Part shown: positions 24,627-34,851 of the stretch, piece by piece
Numbering within the stretch: position 1 is the first letter of the stretch
How the letters are laid out: every line of letters starts with the position of its first letter
Assembly (NCBI RefSeq): GCF_902726655.1
Contig: NZ_CACVAN010000001.1
Location: forward strand, 3,596,001-3,660,000
Length of the DNA: 64,000 bases
Source: Virgibacillus ihumii
Lineage (GTDB): Bacteria > Bacillota > Bacilli > Bacillales > Amphibacillaceae
Reading direction: 5' to 3'
Notes under the pieces: generated by a model
Databases searched by the model: none
Told to the model about the DNA's origin: nothing
What the model saw: the letters and a program-made list of their open reading frames with translations, nothing else
Translations under genes and position numbers: made by a program

Positions 24627-25073
24627 GTGTCAAAGGAAAATGATTACAATAAACAATTAGAGAATTTCGATTCTGCCGAAGCAATTAAAGGAAAGGAAAA
24701 ACATTTCTCTGAAAATAAATATGTTGCTAAACTTTTTAAATATGCTAAGAAAATGGGAGTCAAAATTTCCTATTACAGCTTGCTTTTATTTTATGGATTT
24801 AAAAGTCCCAACACTCCTAAATCAACTAAAGTGACAATAGCAGGTGCGCTGGGATACCTTGTTCTGCCCATTGATGTTGTACCGGACTTCATTCCACTAA
24901 TTGGATTTGCAGATGATACAATGGTAATGATTTATGCATTATACAAAATAAAAGCCTATATCGATGAGTCGATAAAACAACAAGCACATGAACGGATGAA
25001 GAAGATTTTTGGTGAAAATTATGATGAAAATAATGAAATAGAGAAAAGCTTTAAACTAGAAAAAGAGGTCTAG
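24627..25073 (+). CDS. YkvA-family DUF1232 protein
   Basis: The 148-residue protein contains the DUF1232 core: TKVTIAGALGYLVLPIDVVP, DFIPLIGFADDTMVMIYALY. The first 60 residues are polar and the last 40 are charged helices. AAGGAG precedes a GTG start at 24627. It probably associates with the membrane through two short helices. The function of the family is unknown. Confidence 0.87.
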   Translation: MSKENDYNKQLENFDSAEAIKGKEKHFSENKYVAKLFKYAKKMGVKISYYSLLLFYGFKSPNTPKSTKVTIAGALGYLVLPIDVVPDFIPLIGFADDTMVMIYALYKIKAYIDESIKQQAHERMKKIFGENYDENNEIEKSFKLEKEV

Positions 25074-25119
25074 CTAAAGATAATAGTTTATAAATACCGA
25101 TTGGAGTGTTGTTTCATTC

Positions 25120-26013
25120 ATGAATAAACTAGCCATCGCAGTAACACTTACAGTTGGTGTATTAGGTTTAAGTGCATGCGCTGATAATAGTGGTGCTAAA
25201 GATATAGTAGTGGAAACAATTGCAGGAGATATTACCAAAAATGAATTTTATCAAAAATTAAAAGACCAATACGGTGATGTTGTGCTACGAGGAATGGTTA
25301 CGACAGAAGTTTTAGATGATAAATATGAAGTTTCAAAAGAAGAAATCGATAAAGAAGTAAAAAAAACAAAAGACCAATTGGGTGAACAATTTGAATTAGC
25401 ACTTCAACAGATGGGCATTAAGGATGAGGATGCATATCGTGAACTCGTACGTAAAAATCTTTTACTGGAACAAGCAATTTACGAAGATGTTAACGTTACA
25501 GAAGATGAAATTAAAGAGCAATATGATCGTATGAAAACAGAAGTGCAAGCACAGCATATTTTAGTCGATGATAAGAAAACAGCGAAAGAAATAAAGAACA
25601 AGCTTAACAATGGGAAAAACTTCGCTCAATTAGCTAAAGAATATTCCAAGGATAAGTCAAACGCCAGTAAAGGTGGTAAATTAGGTTACTTCTCCGTTGG
25701 TGAAATGGCTCCAGCCTTTGAAGATGCTGTATTTAGCATGAAAAAAGGAGAAATCAGTGACCCTGTTCAAACACAATTTGGTTATCACATTATTAAAGTA
25801 ACTGACAAGCGCGAAAAAGAAAAAGATATTGGTGAATATAAAGATATGAAAGACGACATTCGCCGTCAGATTCGAAATGAAAAAGTTGATCCAGAAAAAG
25901 CACAATCTAAAATCCAAGGACTTTTAGATGAAGCAAAAATTGACGTGAAAGATGATCAATTTAAAGACCTTTTTGGAACAGAAGGCAACAAAGAAGAGAA
26001 TAATGAAAAATAA
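25120..26013 (+). CDS. prsA: PrsA foldase lipoprotein (peptidyl-prolyl isomerase)
   Basis: The 297-residue protein has a lipoprotein signal ending in LSAC with Cys20 as the lipidation site, an N/C helical chaperone domain and a parvulin domain at about 135-235 (VQAQHILVDDKKTAKEIKNK, SKGGKLGYFSVGEMAPAFED, TQFGYHIIKV). It folds secreted proteins at the outer face of the membrane in Gram-positive bacteria. The tail is Glu/Asn/Lys-rich. The ribosome site (GGAGTG) is about 13 nt away, longer than usual. Monocistronic with its own terminator. Confidence 0.95.
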   Translation: MNKLAIAVTLTVGVLGLSACADNSGAKDIVVETIAGDITKNEFYQKLKDQYGDVVLRGMVTTEVLDDKYEVSKEEIDKEVKKTKDQLGEQFELALQQMGIKDEDAYRELVRKNLLLEQAIYEDVNVTEDEIKEQYDRMKTEVQAQHILVDDKKTAKEIKNKLNNGKNFAQLAKEYSKDKSNASKGGKLGYFSVGEMAPAFEDAVFSMKKGEISDPVQTQFGYHIIKVTDKREKEKDIGEYKDMKDDIRRQIRNEKVDPEKAQSKIQGLLDEAKIDVKDDQFKDLFGTEGNKEENNEK

Positions 26014-26087
26014 TCATAACAAAAGTGCGAGAGCCTGTTTAGTAAATTACGGGCTGAATCCTTCTAAATAACTTTCTAGTTTCTGGA

Positions 26088-26126
26088 CGGTAGGTATAAG
26101 GCATGTCTTATATCTACCGCTCTTTT
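26088..26126 (+). terminator. Terminator after prsA
   Basis: CGGTAGGTATAAG and CTTATATCTACCG form a 13-bp stem followed by CTCTTTTACTT. The remaining part of the 26014-26356 gap holds the next promoter and nothing else I recognise. Confidence 0.85.
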
Positions 26127-26250
26127 ACTTCTTATTCCATTCCTTAAAATACAAGTTCTAGATCACACATCATAGTTAAGATAGAATAAGTATATCCATG
26201 ATAGACAAATTTATTGGGCTTATATGACTAATTTTGCGAAAATATCAGAT

Positions 26251-26279
26251 TTGATTATTGTCAACCATATAGGTATAAT
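26251..26279 (+). promoter_or_regulatory. Promoter of the NCS1 permease gene
   Basis: TTGATT (26251-26256) and TATAAT (26274-26279) are separated by 17 nt, leaving a leader of about 70 nt without a recognisable riboswitch. Confidence 0.65.
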
Positions 26280-26356
26280 ATTTAACATTGTGTTCTTTTG
26301 TGACCCCATTACAAAATATAAGGAAAAAATCACACCAGGAATAGGAGTTGATATGT

Positions 26357-27760
26357 ATGAGATCTGTTGAATCTACAGATCGCAAAGTTACTGAAGAAGC
26401 AACAAGCGATGATTATTCATTAGGTAGAGTACCACGCGACAAAAGGAACATGGGTTGGCTCAGTATTACCAATATCACGTTTGGTATTGCAACAGCTATT
26501 TTCTATTTTCAAATGGGAAGTGTTATGGCACTCCAATTTGGTGCCATTAACGCCATTATTTCAGCGATATATGCCATCATTGTTGCCGGCATACTAGGAA
26601 CGTTCATTGCCTATCTTTCTGCAAAATCGGGAATGAATGTGAATCTGCTATCAAGGGGCGGCGGGTTCGGTTATATCGGCGCATCTCTTACCTCCCTTAT
26701 TTATGCCACGAATTTTATTATGTATTGTGCACTTGAGGGATTAATACTGGTTTCTGCAGTCCATAAGTTTTTTCCAGTAATTCCGGAATGGGCATTAATT
26801 ATTTTCTTCGGTTCCATTGTTATTCCTCTGAATTGGTTTGGAATCAAGCAATTGGACAAATTACAAAAATGGTCACTTCCATTATTCGGCGTCTTTTTAA
26901 TTGCTGCCATTGTTATGGCTGCATATACACCATCCACTTATGATGGTAATTTCTGGTCTTATATGCCAGAAGGAGTTCAAGTTGGCGGCACAGCATTATT
27001 GCTTTGTATCGGAATGCAACATGGTATTATGGGTTTAACACCATTACTCGCTTCTGACTACGCGCGGTTCCTTAAACCTAAGGATACAAAAATAGGTATC
27101 GTCGCAATAGGATTTATTCCCCAGATATTCTGTTTCGGTGTAATGGGTGGCTTAGGAATTTGGTTTGGTGTCCGCATGGCAGAGCCAAATCCTGGCGTGT
27201 ATATTGTTATGCTTTTAGGTATTTGGGGCGCACTGTTTACGATGTTAACCCAAGTACGAATCAATATTACGAACATTTATAGTGGCTCTCTTTCGCTTTC
27301 AAACTTTTTCGAGAACGTTCTAAAATTCACCCCGGGGCGACGGTTTTGGGTTGTTATTACAGGTGTCGCAGCGATGGTTTTAATGCTAGGCGGCATTACT
27401 AATTATTTGGATACTGCCCTGACTTTCCAAGGCGTTTTCCTTATGACCTGGGCTGCGATTTTGGTTACAGATGCTGTTTTTGTAAAGAAAATATTGAAGA
27501 TCGGTCCTGGCTATTACGAATCTGAGCAAAGGTACCTGTATAAATGGAATCCTGTAGGGGTAGGCTCTTTAGTCATCGCAAGCGGTTTAGGTACAATTGC
27601 TGCTTTGGGATATTTTGGTGCATTCCTCCAAAGTACAGCTGCATTTTTTGCAGCGATTCTTGCTGCAGTTCTTACAATTGGGATTGCTGCAGCAACGAAA
27701 GGGAAATATTATATCAAGAAAAAGAACCACGATATTGACAGAGAAGATTATATTGCATAA
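26357..27760 (+). CDS. NCS1-family permease (purine/cytosine permease-like)
   Basis: The 467-residue protein has twelve membrane spans and NCS1-type motifs: GRVPRDKRNMGWLSITNITF at the N-terminus, SRGGGFGYIGASLTSLIYA, the buried NWFGIKQLDKLQKW loop, and ASDYARFLKPKDTKIG. Such carriers take up nucleobases, hydantoins or thiamine-like compounds with Na+ or H+. The ATG at 26357 is chosen because AGGAG is 9 nt upstream. No catabolic enzyme is adjacent, so the substrate stays open. Confidence 0.87.
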   Translation: MRSVESTDRKVTEEATSDDYSLGRVPRDKRNMGWLSITNITFGIATAIFYFQMGSVMALQFGAINAIISAIYAIIVAGILGTFIAYLSAKSGMNVNLLSRGGGFGYIGASLTSLIYATNFIMYCALEGLILVSAVHKFFPVIPEWALIIFFGSIVIPLNWFGIKQLDKLQKWSLPLFGVFLIAAIVMAAYTPSTYDGNFWSYMPEGVQVGGTALLLCIGMQHGIMGLTPLLASDYARFLKPKDTKIGIVAIGFIPQIFCFGVMGGLGIWFGVRMAEPNPGVYIVMLLGIWGALFTMLTQVRINITNIYSGSLSLSNFFENVLKFTPGRRFWVVITGVAAMVLMLGGITNYLDTALTFQGVFLMTWAAILVTDAVFVKKILKIGPGYYESEQRYLYKWNPVGVGSLVIASGLGTIAALGYFGAFLQSTAAFFAAILAAVLTIGIAAATKGKYYIKKKNHDIDREDYIA

Positions 27761-27766
27761 TCATTG

Positions 27767-27797
27767 TACCCTCTATTAAATAGGGGGTATTTATTTT
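27767..27797 (+). terminator. Terminator after NCS1 permease gene
   Basis: TACCCTCTATT and AATAGGGGGTA form a stem followed by TTTATTTT. Confidence 0.8.
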
Positions 27798-27893
27798 CGA
27801 CACGTTTTTCCTTTTATCGAAGGCGTATGTTATGCTCTAAACGGGTGTGACGAACAAATATAGTATAAAGTATTATTGATTAAAGGAGCACTT

Positions 27894-28406
27894 ATGATTA
27901 TTCGATTATTGGAACCGTCAGATGCAGATAAATACTGGCAGCTTAGACTGGAGGCGCTCAAACAAAATCCGGAAGCTTTTGCTGTAAGTTATGACGAAGC
28001 GATGGAGAGGGAAAATCCCATAGAAAGTACAGCTCAACGGTTAGGAGAAAACTGTACGTTTGGCGCATTTAATGATGAAGAACTTGTAGGTATGGTAACG
28101 TTACTTCAGCAGCAATCACCGCTGAAACTCAAGCATAAGGCACACTTATTAGCGATGTATGTAAGCCCAAAAATGCGTGGGGAAGGTGTAGGGGAACAGC
28201 TGCTGGTGGAGGCAATTCATTATGCAGAATCAATTGGGGCGATAGAAATACTGCAATTAGCAGTAGTAACATCGAATGAAAAAACTATAAGACTTTATAA
28301 AAAGCTGGGTTTTGAAGTGTTTGGATTGGAAAAACGGGCACTTAAATTTGGCGATACATATTATGATGAAGAACTTATGGCCTTGTCTTTAAAAACAGAA
28401 AGCTGA
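27894..28406 (+). CDS. GNAT-family N-acetyltransferase
   Basis: The 170-residue protein has a complete GNAT fold: LRLEALKQNPEAFAVSYDEA in the substrate region, LLAMYVSPKMRGEGVGEQLL as the acetyl-CoA loop and ILQLAVVTSNEKTIRLYKKL as the last helix. The start ATG at 27894 has AAAGGAG upstream. The N-terminal pattern is common in Bacillus GNATs of unknown acceptor. Confidence 0.88.
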   Translation: MIIRLLEPSDADKYWQLRLEALKQNPEAFAVSYDEAMERENPIESTAQRLGENCTFGAFNDEELVGMVTLLQQQSPLKLKHKAHLLAMYVSPKMRGEGVGEQLLVEAIHYAESIGAIEILQLAVVTSNEKTIRLYKKLGFEVFGLEKRALKFGDTYYDEELMALSLKTES

Positions 28407-28438
28407 TAGTCTTGCTTTATAATTAATTTTTCCTACAC

Positions 28439-28481
28439 TGTCCTGTATTGCTGTTAAATAAAGAATACGGGGCACTTTTTT
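28439..28481 (+). terminator. Terminator after GNAT gene
   Basis: TGTCCTGTATT and AATACGGGGCA pair with two G-U contacts and are followed by CTTTTTT. Confidence 0.75.
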
Positions 28482-28684
28482 GTCAGAAAATCTATCTATA
28501 TACCTTGCCTGAAAAAAGTTAAAAATATTAGGGATTATATCCGTGAATGCGGTTATGCTGATGGATGTCGGACACCCCGGGTTATGCTTGAACAATCAAT
28601 GTTCTATAAAATATTGACTTTTCATTGCTCGACCACTAAAATTCATTAAGTGTTTTTATCGAACCTGATGGGGGTGTCATCATC

Positions 28685-29503
28685 ATGTATTATGTTTATA
28701 AATATGCAGTACTATTTGTATTTTCAATTGCTTTGGGATTTGCTTTTAATATGTTTCTGCTTCCACATGAAGTTTTATCAGGTGGGGTAACCGGGCTTGC
28801 TATGATACTCGGACTGCTTTCACCAATAAATTCCGGTATTTGGCTTGTTATTTTGAACATCCCTGTATTCATTATAGGTTTAATGAAGCTGGGAAAGGAA
28901 TTCATTTGGAACAGTATCTTTTCAGTTTTTATCACGTCCGTTTCGATGCAGTACATTCCAATAATGAAGGTGACCGATGACGCCCTGCTGTCGGCAGTTT
29001 TTGGCGGAGTCATAACAGGTATTGCCATTGGCTTTATTGTACGATTTTACGGATCAACTGGGGGTGCCGATATTATTGGACTCGTTGTTACCCAAAAACG
29101 TGATATTCCGTTAGGTGTGTTGATTTTCGGTATAAACAGTACGGTCGTATTTATTTCCGGATTTGTCTTTTCCTGGAATCTGGCCATATTAACAATGGCC
29201 TCGATTTACATTACCGGAGTTGTCATCGATCGGGTTCATACGCGCCATATAAAATTAAGTTTGATGGTGGTAACAACTAAGGGAGAGGAACTTAAAAACG
29301 AACTGATTGGAAACCTGATTCGGGGAATTACCGTCATGACCGGATATGGAGCCTATTCCAATAATGAAAATAAAGTGCTCTATACCGTTATTACCCGTTA
29401 TGAACTGGCATTGGTCAAGTCTCTCATTAAAAATGTTGATCCGAAAGCTTTTGTCAGCGTCAGTGAGACAAGTGAAGTAATAGGTAACTTTCGGAAATCA
29501 TAA
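28685..29503 (+). CDS. YitT-family membrane protein with DUF2179 domain
   Basis: The 272-residue protein has five to six membrane spans in the YitT_membrane region (FNMFLLPHEVLSGGVTGLAM; RFYGSTGGADIIGLVV) and a C-terminal DUF2179 domain from about 205 (VVTTKGEELKNELIGNLIRG, then TVMTGYGAY). The length is that of YitT, YvjA and similar paralogues in B. subtilis. Function is unknown. The ribosome site is GGGGGTG, ahead of the ATG at 28685. Confidence 0.9.
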   Translation: MYYVYKYAVLFVFSIALGFAFNMFLLPHEVLSGGVTGLAMILGLLSPINSGIWLVILNIPVFIIGLMKLGKEFIWNSIFSVFITSVSMQYIPIMKVTDDALLSAVFGGVITGIAIGFIVRFYGSTGGADIIGLVVTQKRDIPLGVLIFGINSTVVFISGFVFSWNLAILTMASIYITGVVIDRVHTRHIKLSLMVVTTKGEELKNELIGNLIRGITVMTGYGAYSNNENKVLYTVITRYELALVKSLIKNVDPKAFVSVSETSEVIGNFRKS

Positions 29504-29515
29504 GTTTTTTCATAC

Positions 29516-29555
29516 AGACGCACTTTCTTGGGAAAAAAGGAGGTGCGTCTATTTT
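29516..29555 (+). terminator. Terminator after YitT-family gene
   Basis: AGACGCAC and GTGCGTCT pair and are followed by ATTTTGATTTT. Confidence 0.85.
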
Positions 29556-29740
29556 GATTTTAAGTTGGATTCCCAAAATGGGAGAGGAGGGTACTGGAAA
29601 GCAGATCCCTCTAAATAAGAAACAATAGCTCTCAAATCATACATTAACTAAATTCCATCAAAAGTATTAATTACGGCAGAAATTATATAGTTCTAATGGT
29701 AGAAAATTGTATTAAAATTTATATTATTTTTGAAAAAGTC

Positions 29741-29769
29741 TTGACACTTGGAGCGTTTGAACATACAAT
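29741..29769 (+). promoter_or_regulatory. Promoter of the cysH operon
   Basis: A consensus TTGACA (29741-29746) and TACAAT (29764-29769) with 17-nt spacing lie 21 nt ahead of the S-box. Confidence 0.8.
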
Positions 29770-29790
29770 AACACTCAATTAATTTAATAA

Positions 29791-29895
29791 TCTTATCTAG
29801 AGAAGTTGAGGGAACTGGCCCTTTGAAGCTTCAGCAACCTCTGATAAATTCAGGAAGGTGCTAAATCCAGCAAGAACTATTCTTGGGAGATAAGA
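29791..29895 (+). promoter_or_regulatory. SAM-I (S-box) riboswitch, cysH operon
   Basis: All S-box landmarks are present in order: CTTATC closing with GATAAG (P1, 29792-29797 with 29889-29894), AGAG, GAGGGAACTGGCCC, GAAGCTTCAGCAACC, then GGTGCTAAATCC and a P4 hairpin. High S-adenosylmethionine should stabilise this fold and allow the terminator downstream to form, shutting off sulfate reduction. Confidence 0.95.
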
Positions 29896-29916
29896 GGGTC
29901 GAATGCAGAAAAAATA

Positions 29917-29954
29917 CTCTCTTTTCCCAGAAGACTGGAAAAAGGGGGTTTTTT
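29917..29954 (+). terminator. S-box expression-platform terminator (cysH)
   Basis: CTTTTCCCAG pairs with CTGGAAAAAG and extends to CTCT/GGGG, followed by TTTTTT. After it, 29957-30159 is an untranslated leader in which I see no further element. Confidence 0.85.
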
Positions 29955-30159
29955 AAATGCCTGGATAATATAGTGAAAAAACGTTCAGTATGGAAGAAGT
30001 TATGTAATAAGTTGGTATATTAATATATAATTGGTGTTAGTTTAGCATAAATTACAATTTGTTTTGGCTGAAATTATTTTTTAAAGATTAAGGTGAGTTT
30101 AATCCTGCCAAGATATTTTTTGTGTAAGGTTTAAATACTTTTTCATGGAGGGATAAACT

Positions 30160-30885
30160 GTGACGAATCATTCGGTTACTTACCGTAATTTCTCCGGTGA
30201 CCCATTTAAAGATTTTCATCCTACAGATGATACCAATGGTGCTATTGAAGTTCTGGAGTGGACTTTTGAATCGTTCGGGGATTCTGTTGTATATGCATGC
30301 AGCTTCGGAGCGGAAGGTATTGTATTAATTGATTTAATTTCCAGGGTGAAAAAAGATGCGAAAATTGTGTTTCTCGATACAGAGATTCATTTTCAGGAAA
30401 CGTATAATCTGATTGATGAGATTAAGGAAAAATATCCGGATCTTCGGATTGAAATGAAAAAGCCTGATTTAACGTTGGAGGAGCAGGCGGACCAATATGG
30501 ATCAGCTCTGTGGAAAAGAAATCCGGATCAGTGCTGCTTTATTCGAAAAGTAAAACCTCTCGAGGAGGCATTGACGGGTGTTCCTGCGTGGATATCCGGA
30601 CTTCGAAGAGAACAGTCACCATTACGCAGTAAAACTGATTTTGTCAATAAAGATGAACGTTTCAAATCGATTAAAGTTTGTCCGTTAATTCATTGGACGT
30701 GGGATGATGTATGGGATCATATTCATTTGAATAACTTGCCATATAATGAATTACACGACCAAGGCTATCCAAGTATTGGATGTATACCATGTACGTCACC
30801 GGTAACAGATTCTGGTGATTCCCGTTCTGGAAGATGGAAAGGTTCCAATAAAGAGGAGTGTGGACTTCACACAGTTGGAAGGTAA
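30160..30885 (+). CDS. cysH: Phosphoadenylyl/adenylyl-sulfate reductase
   Basis: The 241-residue enzyme reduces activated sulfate (APS or PAPS) to sulfite. It has the PP-loop SFGAEG (residues 48-53), the LDTEIHFQETY motif, and a Cys-Cys pair at 125-126 plus Cys208-x2-Cys211, the four ligands of a [4Fe-4S] cluster. The catalytic Cys234 lies in KEECGLH near the C-terminus. The cluster type fits the APS-capable enzymes of Bacillus. GGAGGG precedes the GTG start. It is the first gene behind the S-box. Confidence 0.95.
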   Translation: MTNHSVTYRNFSGDPFKDFHPTDDTNGAIEVLEWTFESFGDSVVYACSFGAEGIVLIDLISRVKKDAKIVFLDTEIHFQETYNLIDEIKEKYPDLRIEMKKPDLTLEEQADQYGSALWKRNPDQCCFIRKVKPLEEALTGVPAWISGLRREQSPLRSKTDFVNKDERFKSIKVCPLIHWTWDDVWDHIHLNNLPYNELHDQGYPSIGCIPCTSPVTDSGDSRSGRWKGSNKEECGLHTVGR

Positions 30886-30896
30886 GGATTTTTTAA

Positions 30897-30985
30897 GCAG
30901 TTAAGAAAATTTAAAATCCTTTCTTACTGCATAAGTGCAACTATTGCTGTCACCCAAAGGCTTGGTGACAACCAAGTTTTCTAAT
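30897..30985 (+). repeat. Structured interspersed element, copy 2
   Basis: It begins 11 nt after the cysH stop codon. A 34-nt hairpin (GCAGTTAAGAAA / TTTCTTACTGC) precedes the core ATAAGTGCAACTAT, GCTGTCACC, AAAGGCTTG, GTGACAACCA, GTTTTCTAATG. Within the core, GTCACC can pair with GGTGAC, and CTTGGT with ACCAAG, and these pairings exclude each other. Copy 1 is at 11801-11889. Here it separates cysH from cysJ. Confidence 0.75.
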
Positions 30986-31136
30986 GAAACGCTCATTTTT
31001 TATTGTTTAATTCCGACTAATCTACTAAAAATACTATGAAATTAGATCAAACATGATTTTCATGGTTATGGAAGGTTATGAATGATCACAGACAAAGGAA
31101 ATAACAACAAAATTAAATGTTATGAGGTGAATATCT

Positions 31137-32987
31137 GTGCAGTTACAAGTAACGAATAGTCCGTTTGATCAGGAACAAGCAGATAACTTAAATCATCTGT
31201 TGCCTACATTGACAGAAGCACAAAGGATTTGGCTGAGCGGGTATCTTGCGGTTCCAGTTAATACGAAAGCACCGATAGCTGCAAGTTCTGTTGAAACGCC
31301 GGATACATCAGTATCTGCACAAAATGCTCAACAGGCAGCTACCCGTGAGGTGACGGTACTGTTTGGATCGGAGACTGGTAATGGACAACAACTTGCTGAG
31401 GAAATACTTCAGAAATTGGAAGAGCAGAACATGAAAGCAACGATTTCAGCGTTAGATGATTTCAAACCTAAGAATCTCAAGAAAGTCCAGGATTTGCTGA
31501 TTGTCACAGCAACCCATGGTGAAGGTGATCCACCGGATAATGCCATCTCATTCTATGAAACCCTTTATAGCAGGAAAGCACCAAAACTGGAGGATGTGCG
31601 ATTTTCTGTACTCTCTCTAGGGGATGAATCCTATGAATTTTTTTGTCAGACCGGAAAGGATTTTGATAAGCGTCTTGAGGAACTTGGGGGAGAACGCTTG
31701 TATCCAAGGGTTGATTGCGATGTTGACTTTGACGAGGGTGCTTCAGAATGGATTGAGGGCGTTTTTGGGGTATTACATGAGTCACAGACGGATCACCCTG
31801 CAGGCGAATCTATTCAGACAGGGCAGCATGGGAAAGAATCCCTGACAAAGGATCAGCCTGTTTATTCACGGACAAATCCATACAGGGCTGAAGTGCTGGA
31901 AAATTTGAATTTGAATGACCGGGGCTCGAATAAGGAAACCCGACATTTGGAGTTATCCTTGGAAGGTTCCAATTTCGACTTTGAACCTGGCGACAGTGTG
32001 GGTATCTTTCCGGAAAATGATCCCCATCTCGTGGACCAACTCATACTAGAAATGAATTGGGATCCGGAAGAGACTGTTCCGATAAACAAAGAGGGGGAGG
32101 GGCGAGCTCTTCGCAACGCGTTACTTACAAATTTTGAGATTACCAAACTGACAAAACCATTATTGGAAAAAGCAGCACAGCTATTCGAGAATGATCGTTT
32201 AGGCAAATTTTTGTATCCGGAACATGAGGAAGAACGAAAAGTTTATCTGGAAGGACGGGATTTGCTTGACTTGATAAAGGATTTTGCGTTACAGGGAGTA
32301 TGTCCTGGTGAATTTGTACAAATATTGCGGAAGATGCCGGCGCGTCTGTATTCGATAGCTAGCAGTTTTCAGGCTAATCCGGATGAGGTGCATCTTACCA
32401 TTGGAACGGTTGCCTACCATGCACATGGAAGAGACAGAGCGGGTGTATGCTCCGGACAATGTGCATTACGTGTGTAACCTGGTCAATATCTTCCGGTTTA
32501 TGTCCATCGCAATCCCAATTTTAAATTTCCTTCCGATGTGGATATACCGGTTATAATGGTTGGACCCGGAACAGGGGTAGCACCGTTCAGATCCTTTTTG
32601 GAAGAACGGGAGGAGACAGAAACTAACGGAAAGACCTGGCTATTCTACGGGGATCAGCACTTTTCCTCCGATTTTCTTTATCAGGTGGATTGGCAGCAAT
32701 GGCTGAAGGACGGTATTCTGACCAGGATGGATGTTGCATTTTCTCGTGATACTGCCGAAAAAGTGTATGTACAGCACCAGATGCATAAAAACAGCAAGGA
32801 ACTCTATCAATGGATAACGGAAGGAGCCAATATCTATGTGTGCGGCGATGAAAAAAATATGGCAAAAGATGTGGAAGCGACCTTATTGAAAATCCTTGAA
32901 CAAGAGGGAAACATGAACACCGAGCAAGCAGCAGGATATCTGAAGGACTTGCGCCAGCAGAAACGGTATCAGCGTGATGTGTATTAA
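31137..32987 (+). pseudogene. cysJ: Sulfite reductase flavoprotein subunit CysJ, interrupted by an in-frame TAA
   Basis: The two halves are one reading frame: a 446-codon part, a TAA at 32475-32477 and the rest to 32987 (616 codons in all, B. subtilis CysJ about 605). Residues 63-205 are flavodoxin-like (VTVLFGSETGNGQQLAEE), 230-430 hold the FAD domain (RLYSIASS, GVCS), and NADPH binding follows the stop (MVGPGTGVAPFRSF, YVCGDEKNMAKDV). The stop replaces the residue before PGQYLPVYV, where Gln or Glu is usual, so one base change (CAA or GAA to TAA) explains it. No ribosome site lies before the second part. If real, the product lacks NADPH binding. Confidence 0.9.
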
Positions 32988-33060
32988 TTTAGTTTTGACG
33001 TGATAAAACGATGTCATAGTGCGGAACGAATTTTAAATAGATATTGAAAGGAGCATAATT

Positions 33061-34791
33061 ATGGCAGAACATAACTTTCCCCGGGATAATGGACCGCTTG
33101 ATGCGTTGGAACACTTAAAAACAGACAGCAATTATCTGCGGGGGACAATAAAGGAAGGGCTTGGAGACCAAATTACCGCAGCGATTTCTGAAGATGATAC
33201 CAAACTGTTAAAGTTTCACGGCAGTTATCAGCAGGATGATCGGGATATCCGAAGTGACCGGCGTCGCAAAAAGTTGGAACCTGCTTATCAATTCATGATC
33301 CGTGTTCGTGCCCCCGGTGGTGTGGCTACTCCCGAGCAATGGCTAACACTGGACGATATTGCCAGTAAATATGCGAATGGAACGTTGAAATTAACCACCA
33401 GGCAGTCGTTTCAATTTCATGGAATTTTGAAATGGAACCTGAAAAAGACGATGCAGGAAATCAATGCGTCGTTAATGAATACACTGGCAGCTTGCGGGGA
33501 TGTAAACCGGAATGTCATGTGTAATCCAAACCCTTACCAATCCGATGTACATTCAGAAGTATATGGATGGTCCAAGGAACTTAGTGAGTATCTTTCGCCA
33601 AAGACCAATGCGTATCACGAAATCTGGCTGGATGATGAGAAAGTGGTCGATAGCAGGGAAGAAGAGACAGAGCCAATTTACGGGTCATCGTATTTGCCGC
33701 GTAAGTTCAAAATCGGCATTGCGGTTCCGCCATCTAATGATGTTGATATTTATTCGCATGATCTGGGCTTCATTGCGATTTTGGAGGATGGCGAGTTAAA
33801 GGGATTTAATGTTGCGGTTGGCGGTGGTATGGGAATGACACATGGTGATACCAACACATACCCGCAGATCTCCCGGGTGATAGGCTTTACGCCGGCAGAA
33901 AAAATTATTGATGTAGCGGAAAAAGTGGTAACGATTCAACGTGATTACGGAAATCGATCCAATCGGAAAAATGCCCGGTTCAAGTATACAATCGATACCG
34001 GTGGAATTGATTGGTTTAAAAGTGAGCTGAATGAAAGATTAGGATGGAATCTGGAACAGGAACGCACATTTAACTTTGAACATAATGGTGACCGATATGG
34101 TTGGGTGAAAGGGAATGGCAGATGGCATTATACCTTGTTTATTCAAAACGGACGTGTCAAGGATACCGAGAATTATCCACTTATGACTGGACTTCGGAAA
34201 ATTGCGAAGATCCATACAGGGGACTTTCGCCTGACCCCGAACCAGAACCTGATTATTGCAAATGTAACCGGCCAAAAGAAAAAGAAGATTGATGCATTAA
34301 TTGAAAAATATGGAATCACGGAAGGAAAAGAGTATTCTGCACTGAAGCGGAATTCCATGGCCTGTGTAGCTTTTCCAACGTGCGGGCTGGCTATGGCCGA
34401 ATCAGAACGGTATCTTCCTTCATTGCTTGAAAAAATGGAAGAAATCCTGGATGAGGCCGGCCTTAATGAACAGGAAATCACTATTCGTATGACGGGATGT
34501 CCGAATGGGTGTTCACGCCCAGGCCTTGCCGAAATTGCATTTATTGGAAAGGCACCTGGAAAATACAACATGTATCTGGGAGGCGGTTTTGCCGGTGAGC
34601 GTTTGAACAAATTATACCGGGAGAATATAGGAGAAGCGGAAATTCTAAAAGATCTCCGTCCGATTCTCATTGAATACGCGAAGGAACGGCAGGAAGAGGA
34701 GCACTTTGGTGATTATGTCATTCGTGCCGGCTATGTGGAAGAGGTTTATTCAGGACTTGACTTTCATACGACAAATCTGGTGAAAAAATAA
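33061..34791 (+). CDS. cysI: Sulfite reductase hemoprotein subunit
   Basis: The 576-residue protein reduces sulfite to sulfide with siroheme and a [4Fe-4S] cluster. Ligands are Cys435 and Cys441 (CVAFPTC), and Cys480 and Cys484 (CPNGC). Two ferredoxin-like half domains are visible, with [13 protein letters not shown] in the first and [13 protein letters not shown] in the second. AAAGGAG precedes the ATG. It follows cysJ by 73 nt, and the siroheme genes downstream supply its cofactor. Confidence 0.96.
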   Translation: MAEHNFPRDNGPLDALEHLKTDSNYLRGTIKEGLGDQITAAISEDDTKLLKFHGSYQQDDRDIRSDRRRKKLEPAYQFMIRVRAPGGVATPEQWLTLDDIASKYANGTLKLTTRQSFQFHGILKWNLKKTMQEINASLMNTLAACGDVNRNVMCNPNPYQSDVHSEVYGWSKELSEYLSPKTNAYHEIWLDDEKVVDSREEETEPIYGSSYLPRKFKIGIAVPPSNDVDIYSHDLGFIAILEDGELKGFNVAVGGGMGMTHGDTNTYPQISRVIGFTPAEKIIDVAEKVVTIQRDYGNRSNRKNARFKYTIDTGGIDWFKSELNERLGWNLEQERTFNFEHNGDRYGWVKGNGRWHYTLFIQNGRVKDTENYPLMTGLRKIAKIHTGDFRLTPNQNLIIANVTGQKKKKIDALIEKYGITEGKEYSALKRNSMACVAFPTCGLAMAESERYLPSLLEKMEEILDEAGLNEQEITIRMTGCPNGCSRPGLAEIAFIGKAPGKYNMYLGGGFAGERLNKLYRENIGEAEILKDLRPILIEYAKERQEEEHFGDYVIRAGYVEEVYSGLDFHTTNLVKK

Positions 34792-34851
34792 ACCGTGCTG
34801 ATTAGATTGTTTCATGACGGTCAGTTATGCAGGCATGAAGGAGGATAAGTT

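Noticed and set aside
28407..28684. Minus-strand frame at 28389-28595
   Set aside because: It crosses a terminator hairpin and has no ribosome site. The region holds only the terminator and the upstream region of the YitT-family gene.
32538..32987. Second half of cysJ as an independent gene
   Set aside because: It is in the same frame as the first half, starts with GTG without a ribosome site and lacks the beginning of the domain, so it is the continuation of cysJ after the TAA. A frameshift was also ruled out since both parts share one frame.
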